64,000 bases of DNA from the NCBI GenBank assembly GCA_031841125.1, contig JAJSSI010000017.1, positions 228,213 through 292,212 of the forward strand. The letters run 5' to 3'. Below, piece after piece: positions 10,420 to 19,953 of the stretch. Below the pieces are notes generated by a model that was not told the origin of the DNA, did not search any database, and saw only the letters and a list, made by a program, of their open reading frames with translations. This DNA is from Acanthococcus lagerstroemiae. Its lineage: Eukaryota; Arthropoda; Insecta; Hemiptera; Eriococcidae. The stretch's first letter is position 1; each line of letters opens with the position of its first letter. The translations under genes and the position numbers were made by a program.

Positions 10420-10455
10420 TATAAATAAAATCGCGATTTTGATAAAACATTCAGT
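10420..10455 (+). promoter_or_regulatory. Arthropod-type early promoter (TATA + TCAGT)
   Basis: TATAAATAAAA at 10420-10430 is followed by TCAGT at 10451-10455, a 31-base spacing. This is the classic TATA plus CAGT initiator of baculovirus and arthropod early genes. It sits 72 bases upstream of the ATG at 10527. Confidence 0.7.
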
Positions 10456-10526
10456 AGTAATTATCGCTTATGGTTTTTTGGTTTAGTTTTGCTTGTTGGT
10501 TCGATTACTCGCGCGTCAATACCATC

Positions 10527-11249
10527 ATGTCGAGTGTAATGTATCAACGTTACGTCGTGAGAAAAAATATTTTCAACGATATCGCGCTGTCGCCACCGCC
10601 ACCGACGTCGTTATTGTCTTCGTTGCCGTCGTTCGTGATACCGCTTCATCGTGAATTGCGCGATGACGACCGTGTCGTATCGTTCAACATCGTCGCGTTA
10701 GATGAAAAAGCGCGATTCGAGAATCGCCACGAGTGGCATCATCACGCTTACGTGGATGCTTTGTTCGTATTGAACGATCACGTGGGAGTTGAAAAAATAT
10801 TAAAGCGCGTAAAACAATCTCTCGATCGACGATTCTCTTTTTACGACGATGCTGATTGTGCGTGCGCGAATCTAAAAGCCGATGATGGCGCATTGACTCG
10901 GCAACGCATGATCGTTAGAGATTTTTCCAATATGCAGTTCACGTCGCACGAGTATCCCATTCTCTTTCGTGACAAACATACTTTTTGCGTTCAATTGATG
11001 ATCATCGAGGGTAACAAATTTGGCAAAACGTCGCGCGAATATTGGCCAAGTGTTGCGGAAATGGATGCAGTTTTCACGATTGAACCGGGTCAATATTCTA
11101 CGAGCTACATAAAACAATTGTGCGAAACGTTACGAGATAGTTTTCATTTGTTGTTTTCTGGAAATATCGATATCGCGTCGGCTAACGTAATAACCGGTTC
11201 GATTGTCGCGGCCGAATCTGATACCGTTACTGATGTACCACAACAATGA
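10527..11249 (+). CDS. Unknown early protein, paralogue A
   Basis: This 240-residue protein is clearly related to the protein at 12464-13633. Both share an RYVVRK/RRVVRK start, a R/DHDRIVAFNVV-like segment, an EW...AYVD.LFVL segment and a later PSVAEMDAVF/PKIAEIDAIF segment. No enzyme or DNA-binding motif is evident. The ATG at 10527 is chosen because it aligns with the paralogue's start and lies downstream of the TATA/TCAGT early promoter. The paralogue lies beyond the long inverted repeat in the same orientation, so this looks like a duplicated gene with a foreign or rearranged segment between the copies. Confidence 0.65.
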   Translation: MSSVMYQRYVVRKNIFNDIALSPPPPTSLLSSLPSFVIPLHRELRDDDRVVSFNIVALDEKARFENRHEWHHHAYVDALFVLNDHVGVEKILKRVKQSLDRRFSFYDDADCACANLKADDGALTRQRMIVRDFSNMQFTSHEYPILFRDKHTFCVQLMIIEGNKFGKTSREYWPSVAEMDAVFTIEPGQYSTSYIKQLCETLRDSFHLLFSGNIDIASANVITGSIVAAESDTVTDVPQQ

Positions 11250-11458
11250 TCGTCGTCATATTATAAATTTGTCGTTACATTCGTATAAAATCTTACAAAT
11301 ATACGTTTTCTTTTCTTTTCATAATTTCGATGGCGATGAAACGAAGGAAAAATTTTTTGAATCTCATTTTTTCCCCGAGCAAACAGACCAAACGACATCA
11401 ATTGATCCACCAACGACGACTTTTGTAGCTGTTGGTAATACATATAAACGACGACGAA

Positions 11459-12085
11459 GCAATTTTTTCGGCGATACGATAAAAAACGAGCCGAAAATGG
11501 GTCGATTTTCGACACGGGAATAACACGGCGAAAGAGCGCAACACGCGAATCGTTTCGTCGCCGCGGCAAAGACAATGCTTTTACGAGGCCTCGTCGTTCT
11601 CGTAGACGAGTTTAGCATTGCGTGACGTCACGCGCATCGTCAACGAAAACGGCGAATTCGACGACGACGCTATATTTTTGCTGAGACGTTGATTTGTTTG
11701 TGTTTTGTTGATGGGCGCCGATAACAGTAGCAATAACGTCGACGATACTAATGATAATGGCAAAGATAGTACCGACAACATCAACAATAATATTGTCATC
11801 ATTATCGCTCGTTTCGGCATTATTTTCAAATCAATTTTCAACAAATCACAAACAAATCAACGTCTCAGCAAAAATATGGCGTAGTCGCCGAATTCGCCGT
11901 TTTCGTCGACGATGCGCGTGACGTCACGCAATGCTAAACTCGTCTACGAGAACGATGTGGCCTCGTAAAAGCATTGTCTTTGCCGCGGCGACGAAACGAT
12001 TCGCGTGTTGCGCTCTTTCGCCGTGTTATTCCCGTGTCAAAAATCGACCCATTTTCGGCTCGTTTTTCGCACCTCCGAAAAAACT
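11459..12085. repeat. Long inverted repeat (about 250-base arms, about 127-base loop)
   Basis: The left arm (about 11459-11711) and right arm (about 11839-12085) are near-perfect reverse complements with a few substitutions and small indels near the outer ends. The loop (about 11712-11838) is Asn/Asp-codon-like sequence without a gene. Each arm contains the 14-base palindrome GCGTGACGTCACGC, which includes the CRE core TGACGTCA. No gene covers the structure. It could be a non-autonomous inverted-repeat element, a replication origin or enhancer like baculovirus hr regions, or the source of a hairpin RNA. I see no clear flanking target duplication. Confidence 0.9.
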
Positions 12086-12193
12086 TTTTTCATTTTTTCA
12101 CCCGTCTGCACGAAACAAAACCACAAACTCTACGTCATCGTCATCTATGCTCGAAATAACTTCAAACAAACTACGCATAAATCTCAAACAAAT

Positions 12194-12198
<5 letters not shown>

Positions 12199-12228
<30 letters not shown>
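12199..12228. repeat. (TA)n tract
   Basis: A pure run of about 15 TA units lies between the inverted repeat and paralogue B. It may serve as the TATA element of paralogue B (ATG at 12464), but no TCAGT initiator follows at the usual spacing. Confidence 0.85.
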
Positions 12229-12229
<1 letters not shown>

Positions 12230-12463
12230 CCCCCTCGCCCAAACTATAGCTCCGTCGAGCCGATACTGAGTCTGTTACTGCTACTACAGCGATGTATGTA
12301 CCCATATCCCCTCCCCGGTATGGAAAAAAGTGGGGGTAAAAATGCGCGAATAAATACGAACGCGTTTGCGAGCGATCGATGCAGTTTTTCGGTGTGGTAC
12401 GCGACGAGTACGCCTCTTGAAAAAGAAAAAAAACGTTTATCGAGAGTAAAACGCGCGCGCACG

Positions 12464-13633
12464 ATGTCGTCGTCGAATCTGTTTTGGCAACGACGCGTTG
12501 TTCGAAAACAGATTTTTGGCGGAAGCGTGTCGTCGTTGGCGATGCCGCTTAGACGCGCGCTAAAAGATCACGATCGAATTGTCGCGTTCAACGTCGTCAG
12601 TCCGAAAAATGCGCGACTCGAAACTCGGGACGAATGGTGCAAATACGCTTACGTGGATACGCTGTTTGTTTTGGACGAGCATCGAGAAACGAAAAAGGCG
12701 GTTTTACGATTGCGTCGATCGCTCGAAGAGCACTTTAATCGAGCTATAACCGACGCCGCGACAACGTCGACGACGACGACGACGACGACGACGATCAACG
12801 AATCGAAACGATATTGTCGTAAACGTAGCGTCGATGATGTTGGAAAACGCGACGCGGATCAGCAACGATGTCAGCAGCAGCATCTTGTTTTGAGAAACGC
12901 GCGCAACACCGGTTCCGTGACTTACGTTATGCCCGTTGATTATTACGACGAAAACGCCGTTGTCGCGCAACTGACCGTTCTCACTGGCAGACAATTGCGA
13001 CGAAATGTGTCGCGCGTAGATTGGCCGAAAATCGCCGAGATCGATGCGATTTTTGTCGTCGACGGTCGACGAACTCCGAGACACGATGTCGAAAAATTGT
13101 GCGATTCTGTGACGACGAGTTTTGACACGATATTGCGCGAATTAATCGACGAAACGACGCCGAACACGTTGCCGCCATCGCCACCCATGCCCATGATGGG
13201 ACCAACGACAACAACTTCATCGGGTAGTATCGGAATTTCCAACAACAACGATAATAATGACGAGGACAACGACGACGATTGGATAATCGTAAATAACGAC
13301 GATGCGGCGACTGTCGCGATTGACGATAAGAAGAAAAACGATGGTACTTCTGCCGCCGCCATCATTACCAAAAACAACAACAACGCCAATTATTCGTTGA
13401 AGAAAATCAAGAATCGTTTGATAAAGGAATTGTATAAATTTTATACGGAAAAAGGAGTTCGGATGGTCGTCGAATTATACGATGTGGGCGAAAATCAGGA
13501 TGCCAGAGATAATTTTGTCGTTTTACCCGATAATCTGGGTCAAAAGGTAGAATTGGAAGAAACGCATTACAGAGATGTGATTCACAAAATGAATTTATTT
13601 ATCGATATGGATACATTGAAATTGTCGGTTTGA
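12464..13633 (+). CDS. Unknown protein, paralogue B
   Basis: This 389-residue protein is the larger relative of the gene at 10527. The shared part covers roughly residues 1-225, interrupted by a Thr run and a Lys/Arg/Gln-rich insert. The extra C-terminal part has a Pro/Thr/Asn/Asp linker (about 230-310) and a final ordered segment (about 315-389) with Lys/Tyr-rich and Glu/Val-rich helices. The ATG at 12464 aligns with the paralogue's start (MSS...RVVRK), whereas the open frame upstream has no counterpart. No function is recognisable. It directly follows the inverted repeat and (TA)n tract. Confidence 0.65.
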   Translation: MSSSNLFWQRRVVRKQIFGGSVSSLAMPLRRALKDHDRIVAFNVVSPKNARLETRDEWCKYAYVDTLFVLDEHRETKKAVLRLRRSLEEHFNRAITDAATTSTTTTTTTTINESKRYCRKRSVDDVGKRDADQQRCQQQHLVLRNARNTGSVTYVMPVDYYDENAVVAQLTVLTGRQLRRNVSRVDWPKIAEIDAIFVVDGRRTPRHDVEKLCDSVTTSFDTILRELIDETTPNTLPPSPPMPMMGPTTTTSSGSIGISNNNDNNDEDNDDDWIIVNNDDAATVAIDDKKKNDGTSAAAIITKNNNNANYSLKKIKNRLIKELYKFYTEKGVRMVVELYDVGENQDARDNFVVLPDNLGQKVELEETHYRDVIHKMNLFIDMDTLKLSV

Positions 13634-13767
13634 TTTTGTAATCGGAAAAAAATGTTGAAAAAAAAAATAAAATTCAATTTTTTAATGGTATTTTCTCGAT
13701 TTTTTATGTGCGGGCCCGTTTTTTTGGGAAAAATATTTTTTTTTCAATTTTATCGCTCGTATGAAAA

Positions 13768-13992
13768 TTATCGTCTCGATGGCGAACGTGATCTCGAACG
13801 AGAACGACGACGACGCATTGTCGTTCGTGGTCGTCGTTGTTTACGCGTCGTCGATGACGCCGACGATGATGGTGATCGTCGTCGTGATCGTTGTCTCGAT
13901 GTGGATCGTTTTGGAGAGCGCGACGCGCGACGTTTGCCGCCGCGTGATGGTGAACGCGATCGTGACCGCGATCGTCTTCCGTTACTGGCCAT
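13768..13992 (-). CDS. p6.9: P6.9-like protamine-type DNA-packaging protein
   Basis: From an internal ATG at 13992 the frame encodes 74 residues, nearly all Arg, Ser, Lys and Pro in RS/SR repeats. That is the composition and length of the P6.9 proteins that condense viral DNA in baculovirus and nudivirus capsids. The region just upstream on the minus strand has a TATATA motif about 55 bases before this ATG (around 14045-14050) that could drive separate transcription. It lies in frame at the end of a longer reading frame, so an SR-rich domain of a fusion protein is the alternative. The RSRSRSPSR units also resemble host SR splicing factors. Confidence 0.6.
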   Translation of the reverse strand: MASNGRRSRSRSRSPSRGGKRRASRSPKRSTSRQRSRRRSPSSSASSTTRKQRRPRTTMRRRRSRSRSRSPSRR

Positions 13993-15027
13993 TGCCGACG
14001 ATACGATTAATAATTTTCTATCGTCGCGATTATTACTCAACGAGTATATATCGGCGTATTTTAATTCTCGTAAAATTCTAGCTCGATGATTCGGCAATAA
14101 TGGCGAGTTGTCGTCGTCGTCGTCGTTGTTATTCCTGCTGCTGTTGTTTGTCGCGAACGTCGATTTTTTGTTATCGACGTTCTCGTCGTTAATTCTATCG
14201 TCGTTCGCGTTTAATTGTCGATAAACGAGTAAACGTAGATTATTATCATCTAAGTTGTCGTCGTCGTTGTCGTTGAAATAGTAATTACGCGACAGACACA
14301 ATTTCGTGTTGTACAAATAATGTAGCGCGTACGTCGGTTCTAGTTCGGAAATTAAAATACCGATGTTCGAATGAGGAGCAGGCGTCGCCGCCGCCGCTGC
14401 TGCTGATGCTGTCGCGCGATTGTGCAAAACAATCAGAGTACTATCTATAGTGACTTCGGGCAACCAATATTTGAGCGTGGCCAATAAAGAACTACGCACG
14501 ACTCCGTTGGTGGTATAGTGCACGTACAACGCGGCGGCTATTTCGGGCTCGGTGCAAAATATTTTGACATCTCGATCGTAGCGCGAACGACGATGCGCGT
14601 GATCTACGTTTGGTTTGTGAAATTTCAACGAATCGACGCATAAAAATCGTTGTAATTTATCGCTACGTTTATTGTAGGTCAACGATTTACGTTTATCCGC
14701 CGCCGTGGAACCAATCGACTCTACCTCGGCTTTCAATCGGTCGGATAACGCGTATTCGCGCGGATAAACAGCGTGCGTGTCTAGCACGTAGTAATATACG
14801 CTTTCGACGAAACGATTGTAATTCAAAATTTTATACGTTGCCAGAATTAGATTATTTTCGTCGAAATATCCGCATTGTACGAGTTGTCGTTTAGATTCCG
14901 TATCGTTATACTCCAAAACCTCGTCTATTCTTGTATTCTCGCAAACGTCGTCGTCGTTGTCGCTGTAATCGTCTTCATTATGATCGTTGCCGACGCCACG
15001 ATCATTATCGACGCAGTCCTTATTCAT
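13768..15027 (-). CDS. Unknown protein whose frame continues into a P6.9-like Arg/Ser tail
   Basis: This frame encodes 419 residues. The first ~345 form an unrecognised protein with an acidic start, an ordered central part with many Tyr/Leu (about 40-240) and an Ala run. The last 74 residues are the Arg/Ser-rich protein described separately. Reading through would give one fusion; the more likely layout is an unknown gene whose 3' region contains an in-frame internal start. In baculoviruses p6.9 lies beside lef-5 and 38K, but I see no TFIIS-like zinc ribbon here, so I do not call lef-5. The start is the ATG at 15027; the divergent gene starts at 15132. Confidence 0.5.
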   Translation of the reverse strand: MNKDCVDNDRGVGNDHNEDDYSDNDDDVCENTRIDEVLEYNDTESKRQLVQCGYFDENNLILATYKILNYNRFVESVYYYVLDTHAVYPREYALSDRLKAEVESIGSTAADKRKSLTYNKRSDKLQRFLCVDSLKFHKPNVDHAHRRSRYDRDVKIFCTEPEIAAALYVHYTTNGVVRSSLLATLKYWLPEVTIDSTLIVLHNRATASAAAAAATPAPHSNIGILISELEPTYALHYLYNTKLCLSRNYYFNDNDDDNLDDNNLRLLVYRQLNANDDRINDENVDNKKSTFATNNSSRNNNDDDDDNSPLLPNHRARILRELKYADIYSLSNNRDDRKLLIVSSAMASNGRRSRSRSRSPSRGGKRRASRSPKRSTSRQRSRRRSPSSSASSTTRKQRRPRTTMRRRRSRSRSRSPSRR

Positions 15028-15131
15028 GGTGACGCCGATTGCAATCGTAATCCGTTGGGGGAAATGTGTAAACCGAGAACTATATAGAGAGAATGTAGAA
15101 ATTGTAAAAAAAACTCAATCAATACGTGACG

Positions 15132-15944
15132 ATGAATGTTGATGTCGATGACGACGATGATTCGTTGACGCGAGAAGGAATCGAAAATATGATATACAAC
15201 GACGACGACGACGCGTTTAACGACGATACAGATTCCGTTGTTGCTTGCGTCGATGAATTAAACGCCGTAGTAGACGATACAAATTCAAATATTAGAAAAA
15301 ATGACGACGATAAAAATAACGGCGATGTCGATGGTGGTGGTGGCGGTAGTAACGATAATATCGTCATCGATGGTAATAACGAGTTTGAAAACGATAGTCG
15401 TTTGAAAAAAAATCAAAAGGAATACGAGCGTTTGAACCGTGGGTCGTCATCGTGTTACGATTTATCAGCTAAATCGATCAATATACACCGACAGCGAGAA
15501 CGCCAAAAATATCAACGAACCCACCACAATTCTCAACACGAAAAATCGATCGTTGTCACGTCGAATGAAAAACAAGACCCGAATGCGTGTAATTTCAATA
15601 ACGATACCGTTACAGATGAAAAATTGAAAATTTCATCTAACATCGAAAATTGTAGTAACAACAACAACGAATTATCGGCAACGAGCGCGCATCCTTGCAC
15701 GACTTCGTCGACTTTAGCGATGACGCCGACGTCGACAACTTTTTCTGTATCAACATCGTCGTCGTCATTTTCTTCAAACGGCAAATATTACAATGTAAAA
15801 AAAAGAATTCGAAAAGTTTATAATTGCGTGCGCAAACCTTTATGGTTAGCGGCAAATACGGCTTCGTTATTCTTATTGTTGAATGATTTACGCGAAAATC
15901 AAACGTTAATCGCGCTACTCGATCATTGCTATCATTCGATATAA
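15132..15944 (+). CDS. Unknown low-complexity protein with hydrophobic C-terminal helix
   Basis: This 270-residue protein opens with an Asp-rich region, continues with Asn/Ser/Gln/Thr-rich sequence, and ends in an ordered ~45-residue segment. That segment has basic residues (KKRIRKVYNCVRK) followed by a Trp/Leu/Ala-rich hydrophobic helix (about 240-258). The pattern suggests a protein held by its C-terminus to a membrane or partner, but no family is recognisable. The start is the first ATG of the frame (15132). The gene diverges from the 15027 gene across about 100 bases containing a CTATATAG motif near 15080. Confidence 0.5.
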   Translation: MNVDVDDDDDSLTREGIENMIYNDDDDAFNDDTDSVVACVDELNAVVDDTNSNIRKNDDDKNNGDVDGGGGGSNDNIVIDGNNEFENDSRLKKNQKEYERLNRGSSSCYDLSAKSINIHRQRERQKYQRTHHNSQHEKSIVVTSNEKQDPNACNFNNDTVTDEKLKISSNIENCSNNNNELSATSAHPCTTSSTLAMTPTSTTFSVSTSSSSFSSNGKYYNVKKRIRKVYNCVRKPLWLAANTASLFLLLNDLRENQTLIALLDHCYHSI

Positions 15945-16122
15945 GCATCGTCGTCGTTATTTTTTTTTTTCTATAAATGACGTAAATAGAGAAATAACTT
16001 TTAACAATCGAAAAACGATCGATGTAAACCGAATTTTGTAATCGTCCTAATACATTTGTCGATCGATAGCTACTCCCCACCCGATATAAGAAGACGACGA
16101 CGACGACAACGACTAATCGACG

Positions 16123-16452
16123 ATGTGGTCTGCCGGAGTTGATGTACTTTGCGGTAAAGGTTACGGTGAATCGTACGTTACTTGGGAAGTAAACGAACTC
16201 GATAATACGATCGACACGACCAATAACGTCGATTACGATTTGTCGTCATCGATACCGTTACAACGTATCACAAATAATAACGATAATAATTTTATACAAG
16301 CGCAACGAAAACATTCTACCGAAACGTTATTGAAAAACGAACCGTCGTCGTTGTCGTTTAATCGCTCAAAACGCGACGTTCGATACGGAAGAAGTAATTA
16401 CTCTTATAATAGCGACGATTCCGAAAGTAATAATAATGACGACGACGACGAC

Positions 16453-16483
<31 letters not shown>

Positions 16484-17928
16484 GTGGTGTCGGTGATGAT
16501 GGCGCGAATGGAAAAGCAAGGAAAAATTCGAAATCGCGAAACGATCAACGACGACGACGGCTCTCGCTCGACTCCAGCAATATCGGCGTCGATGATGGGA
16601 AAAAAATTAAAATCGAAAATACGATGCAGAAATTTGCTTCTTGCGAATCGTTGGCCATCAATTCGGCCATCGAACATATGGAATACGATCTCGACGAGTT
16701 AAGCGAAAGATACAAAAGTAAAGGAAATCGTTTTGTTTTATTCGTGTGTCGCGCGATAAAAAAATTTTTACGTTTAACGCGAATGTTTATAATTTTCATC
16801 GCGGTTGTTTCAACTTTGGCCGGAAGCGCTATGTTTGTTTTTGCCAATACAAAATCCGTAATCGGTTATAATATCACGAATCTATTGTTGGATACGATCG
16901 ATGTCGGTGGTGGTGCTGCCGCCGCCAACAACAGCCATAATGACGGTTCGATATCGCAGCCGTTTTCCTCTATTTCGAACGAAACGAGCACCATTCGCGC
17001 AAATGATTCGAATTCGACGTCGATAAAAGAATCATCATCGTTGCCACCGTCGCAACCAATATCGACGATATTGTCGCAATTATCGTCGTCGCCGTCATCA
17101 TCATCATCATCATCCTCATTATTGTCGTCGTCGCTATTATTACCAATGACCAATAAAGCGGAATCACCCACAAAAACGATAACGTCGAGGTTAGCGATGG
17201 TGGCAATAACGCCAGCACGAAACGAAACGGTTTTACGATTGACGCAATCGAAAAACGAAACGACACCGATGCCGGTAGTATCGACAATATCAATAGCCAC
17301 GACGACACCGACTACAATAATATCGCCGATGGTGGAAGCCGCAGCGACCGAGTCGTTACTAAAAATAAAAATACCAACAACAGCAGCGGCGATAACTATG
17401 CCAACAATTACGGCAACAGCAACGATAACGACTACGGCGACGCCATTAACTAGGCAAAAAGTTACATGGCTACCGTTACTGGTATTGAAAAATAATTCGA
17501 CGAATGATTTATCATTGTCGTTATTACCGCCACAACCACTATCGGCAGCATCATCTGTCTCGACTCTTGAAAAAATAACGATATCGAATCAAACTACGAA
17601 AATAAATGAAACATCGACGACGACGACGACGGCGAAGTCGAATTTAGTTACGCCACAAATAAACGAAGAAACAACCATTTCTACGGCTCAAAGGCACGCG
17701 TTGCAATACGAGGCTCTATTGAGACTCAACGGTGTTACCGGATCGATATCGATACCAAAAACAACCATTTCTACGGCTCAAAGGCACGCGTTACAATACG
17801 AGGCTCTATTGAGACTCAACGGTGTTACCGAATCGACGTCGACAACCCTACCGTCAGTAGCGACAACGGCAAAAGCAACGACAACGACGTTCGTATCGAA
17901 TATCATGAAAATCTCTCCGAGACAATAA
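16123..17928 (+). CDS. Single-pass membrane protein with Ser/Thr-rich mucin-like domain
   Basis: This 601-residue protein has an acidic, Asp-run-containing N-terminal half (to about 205), then KKFLRLTR and one hydrophobic segment (about 220-243). The long C-terminal domain is dominated by Thr, Ser and Pro with many Asn-x-Thr/Ser sites. With positive residues before the segment, the Ser/Thr domain is probably extracellular or lumenal, giving a type II, mucin-like glycoprotein. Near the C-terminus a 25-residue unit (STAQRHALQYEALLRLNGVT core) occurs twice, 30 residues apart. A virion envelope or attachment role is only a guess. The gene is followed by a Fanzor left-end relic 14 bases after its TAA. 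Confidence 0.6.
17671..17835. repeat. Two 75-base direct repeats, period 90
   Basis: Copies at 17671-17745 and 17761-17835 differ at only a couple of positions. They encode the duplicated 25-residue unit near the end of the mucin-like membrane protein. The period is a multiple of three, so the frame is kept. The unit itself (Gln/Arg/His/Leu/Glu) is not mucin-like, unlike everything around it. Confidence 0.9.
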
Positions 17929-17942
17929 TCTCGATGTTTTAT

Positions 17943-18020
17943 CCTTTTCGCTACCGCTGACACTTATGTGTGTCGGAATGAAAATTCGAAAATGAACGAT
18001 TTTGCTCGTGTCTTATCGAC
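17943..18020 (+). mobile_element. Left-end relic of the Fanzor element
   Basis: About 78 bases starting CCTTTTCGCTACCGCTGACA match the left end of the Fanzor element (46625 down to about 46550, minus strand) with only a few differences. The match ends after CTTATCGAC. No nuclease sequence follows. It is a solo left end placed just past the stop codon of the membrane-protein gene, in the opposite orientation to the full element. Confidence 0.85.
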
Positions 18021-18099
18021 AGAAAATAGTCTAGTGAAAGGGAGGAAAAAAAATTTATTAAATATTCTTTTTTTTCCACGAGGAAAAAACCCCGATCAT

Positions 18100-19953
18100 T
18101 TATTTAGACCAACAACTATCCATACAATTCATATCATAAAAATTGTAACATTCGTCGATGTCCTCGTCGTCGTGTATTTGCGCCGTGATCTCGATATTTG
18201 TACTGCGCGCGCCAACGTCCATCGGTAAATTCACGCATTGCGTCGATCGTATTCCTTGGCTGCAGTGTATTGCGTTTACGTTGCGCAGACGATTGAGCGA
18301 CGTTTTCGGACGTTCGGCGGTAAATGCGATAAATGGATTTTGTATGTGCGGCGATATATTTGTGAGAATTTTGGTGGTGACGAATAACGCCGCCTCCAGT
18401 AGCAGCGAATTGAGCACTTTTAGATGTTCGAACTTGCGCAAATCAAAGACGTAATTTTTCGTCGTGTAGCAATACTTGAATTTGACGAAATTCGATATAA
18501 ACAGCAGCGGATTGTAGTGGAAAAATTGCAATTCGGATAAAAAAATTAACGAATAACGCGTCGGCCGCGAATCGTAGTATCGCAGCAACGCCGTCGTTTT
18601 CAATTGATCGCTAAACAAGCTGGTTTTTTGCATATGATGCGGTTCCACCGACGTCTTGTAAACGTACGATTCGTACACGTTGTCGCATATTTTCGTCACG
18701 ACGATCGGATGATAAACGACGATTAAAAATTTCGAATCTTTATCAATTTTAATCGATAAATCTTCGAGCCGAATTTGAGTAGAGTAACTCGAAAATACAC
18801 CCAATTCGTTATCTTCCTCTTTCTCCTCCTCGTTTTTGTAATTTTTTTTATTTTTGTCGTTGTGTCCGCTCGCGTCGTCGTCGTAGTCGTCGTTGTCATT
18901 TCTCATACGACGACGCGTGTAAATAAAACTATTCTCGTTCGAATAAAATTCATCCGCGTCTTTGCGAACATCGTTACCGCGATAATATTTATAACGATTA
19001 TTTCCATCGTTGAAGCGCGTCGTATATGGAGAATTTTTCGGCAACGTCGTTATTTTATAAGCGTACGCGTTTTCGTTGAATTTAATCATCAAACTAGACT
19101 GTATACGATATTCGACAATGTATAAATGTAACGAGCGTCCGTTATCCCAATTTACGCATCGATCGTCATCATCATTGTCGTCGTCGTTGTATGTGTCGTT
19201 GATATCATCCTCGTCGTCGGTATCGCCATTGTCGTCGATATTATTTCTCATTAAACCAGCGTCGTCGCGTTTATGCCATCTTAGCCATATACAAGTGTTG
19301 TCCGAATAAAGCGTGTTATTCTTAATGGTCGGTTCTTTTTTACAAAATGAAAATTTATCGTAGTTTTCATTATCGTCGTCGTCGTCGTCGCGATGGTTTT
19401 CTTCATCATTATCATCATTATTATTAAGCTCTTCGTCACTATCGTTTTCGTCATCGTCGTCGCCAGTAATAACCGAATAATCCGTATCGACGATAGAACG
19501 TTTATCATTAAATTTGTCGAGATTATTGTCGATGGCTCGATCGCTATCGTTCTCTTCAACGATATTCGCGGCGGCGCTAATATTTTTCCGTATTGATGCG
19601 ACATCTTGTCCAACCCGTTGTTGTTGTTGTTGCTGCTGCTGCTGCTGTCGTCGTTGAAGATGCTTTACGTTTAGCGAATTTTGTATGGTGGTCGCGGTAC
19701 GAGTCGACACGAGGTTTGTGCCCAAAGCTTTAGGCTCGAACGACAAATAGTCGGTTTCGCTGCGTAAAAATTTACGAAACAAACGCTCGAACGTGCCGGG
19801 ATCGACGCTTTCGACTATTCGCACGGCGTCATCTAGACTCATGCCGCGGCACAGTAGCATAAAATACGCGACGTATCGAGCATACAACGCCATTGTCGGA
19901 TCACGTAGTTTCATCAAAATAACGGATTCGAGGTATTCGACGTCGATGTCCAT
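18100..19953 (-). CDS. Unknown conserved-looking protein with acidic insert
   Basis: This 617-residue protein has an ordered start (about 1-85, including EYLESVILMKLRDP and a PGTFERLFRKFL segment). A long Gln/Asp/Asn insert follows, then an ordered C-terminal ~300 residues with many Tyr, Phe and Leu (HYNPLLFISNFVKFKYCY) ending in a Cys-rich tail. There is no membrane segment. The two-part architecture with a disordered insert suggests a core structural or transcription protein, possibly one of the lineage's polymerase or capsid subunits, but I cannot assign one. Its start overlaps the end of the next minus-strand gene by about 53 bases. Confidence 0.6.
   Translation of the reverse strand: MDIDVEYLESVILMKLRDPTMALYARYVAYFMLLCRGMSLDDAVRIVESVDPGTFERLFRKFLRSETDYLSFEPKALGTNLVSTRTATTIQNSLNVKHLQRRQQQQQQQQQQRVGQDVASIRKNISAAANIVEENDSDRAIDNNLDKFNDKRSIVDTDYSVITGDDDDENDSDEELNNNDDNDEENHRDDDDDDNENYDKFSFCKKEPTIKNNTLYSDNTCIWLRWHKRDDAGLMRNNIDDNGDTDDEDDINDTYNDDDNDDDDRCVNWDNGRSLHLYIVEYRIQSSLMIKFNENAYAYKITTLPKNSPYTTRFNDGNNRYKYYRGNDVRKDADEFYSNENSFIYTRRRMRNDNDDYDDDASGHNDKNKKNYKNEEEKEEDNELGVFSSYSTQIRLEDLSIKIDKDSKFLIVVYHPIVVTKICDNVYESYVYKTSVEPHHMQKTSLFSDQLKTTALLRYYDSRPTRYSLIFLSELQFFHYNPLLFISNFVKFKYCYTTKNYVFDLRKFEHLKVLNSLLLEAALFVTTKILTNISPHIQNPFIAFTAERPKTSLNRLRNVNAIHCSQGIRSTQCVNLPMDVGARSTNIEITAQIHDDEDIDECYNFYDMNCMDSCWSK

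Noticed and set aside
13768..15027. lef-5 identity for the gene upstream of the P6.9-like sequence
   Set aside because: Gene order in baculoviruses suggests it, but the TFIIS-like zinc ribbon expected at the end of LEF-5 is not present.
16440..16492. GAT/GAC microsatellite as a regulatory repeat
   Set aside because: It lies in frame inside a coding region and encodes an Asp run, like many others in the window.
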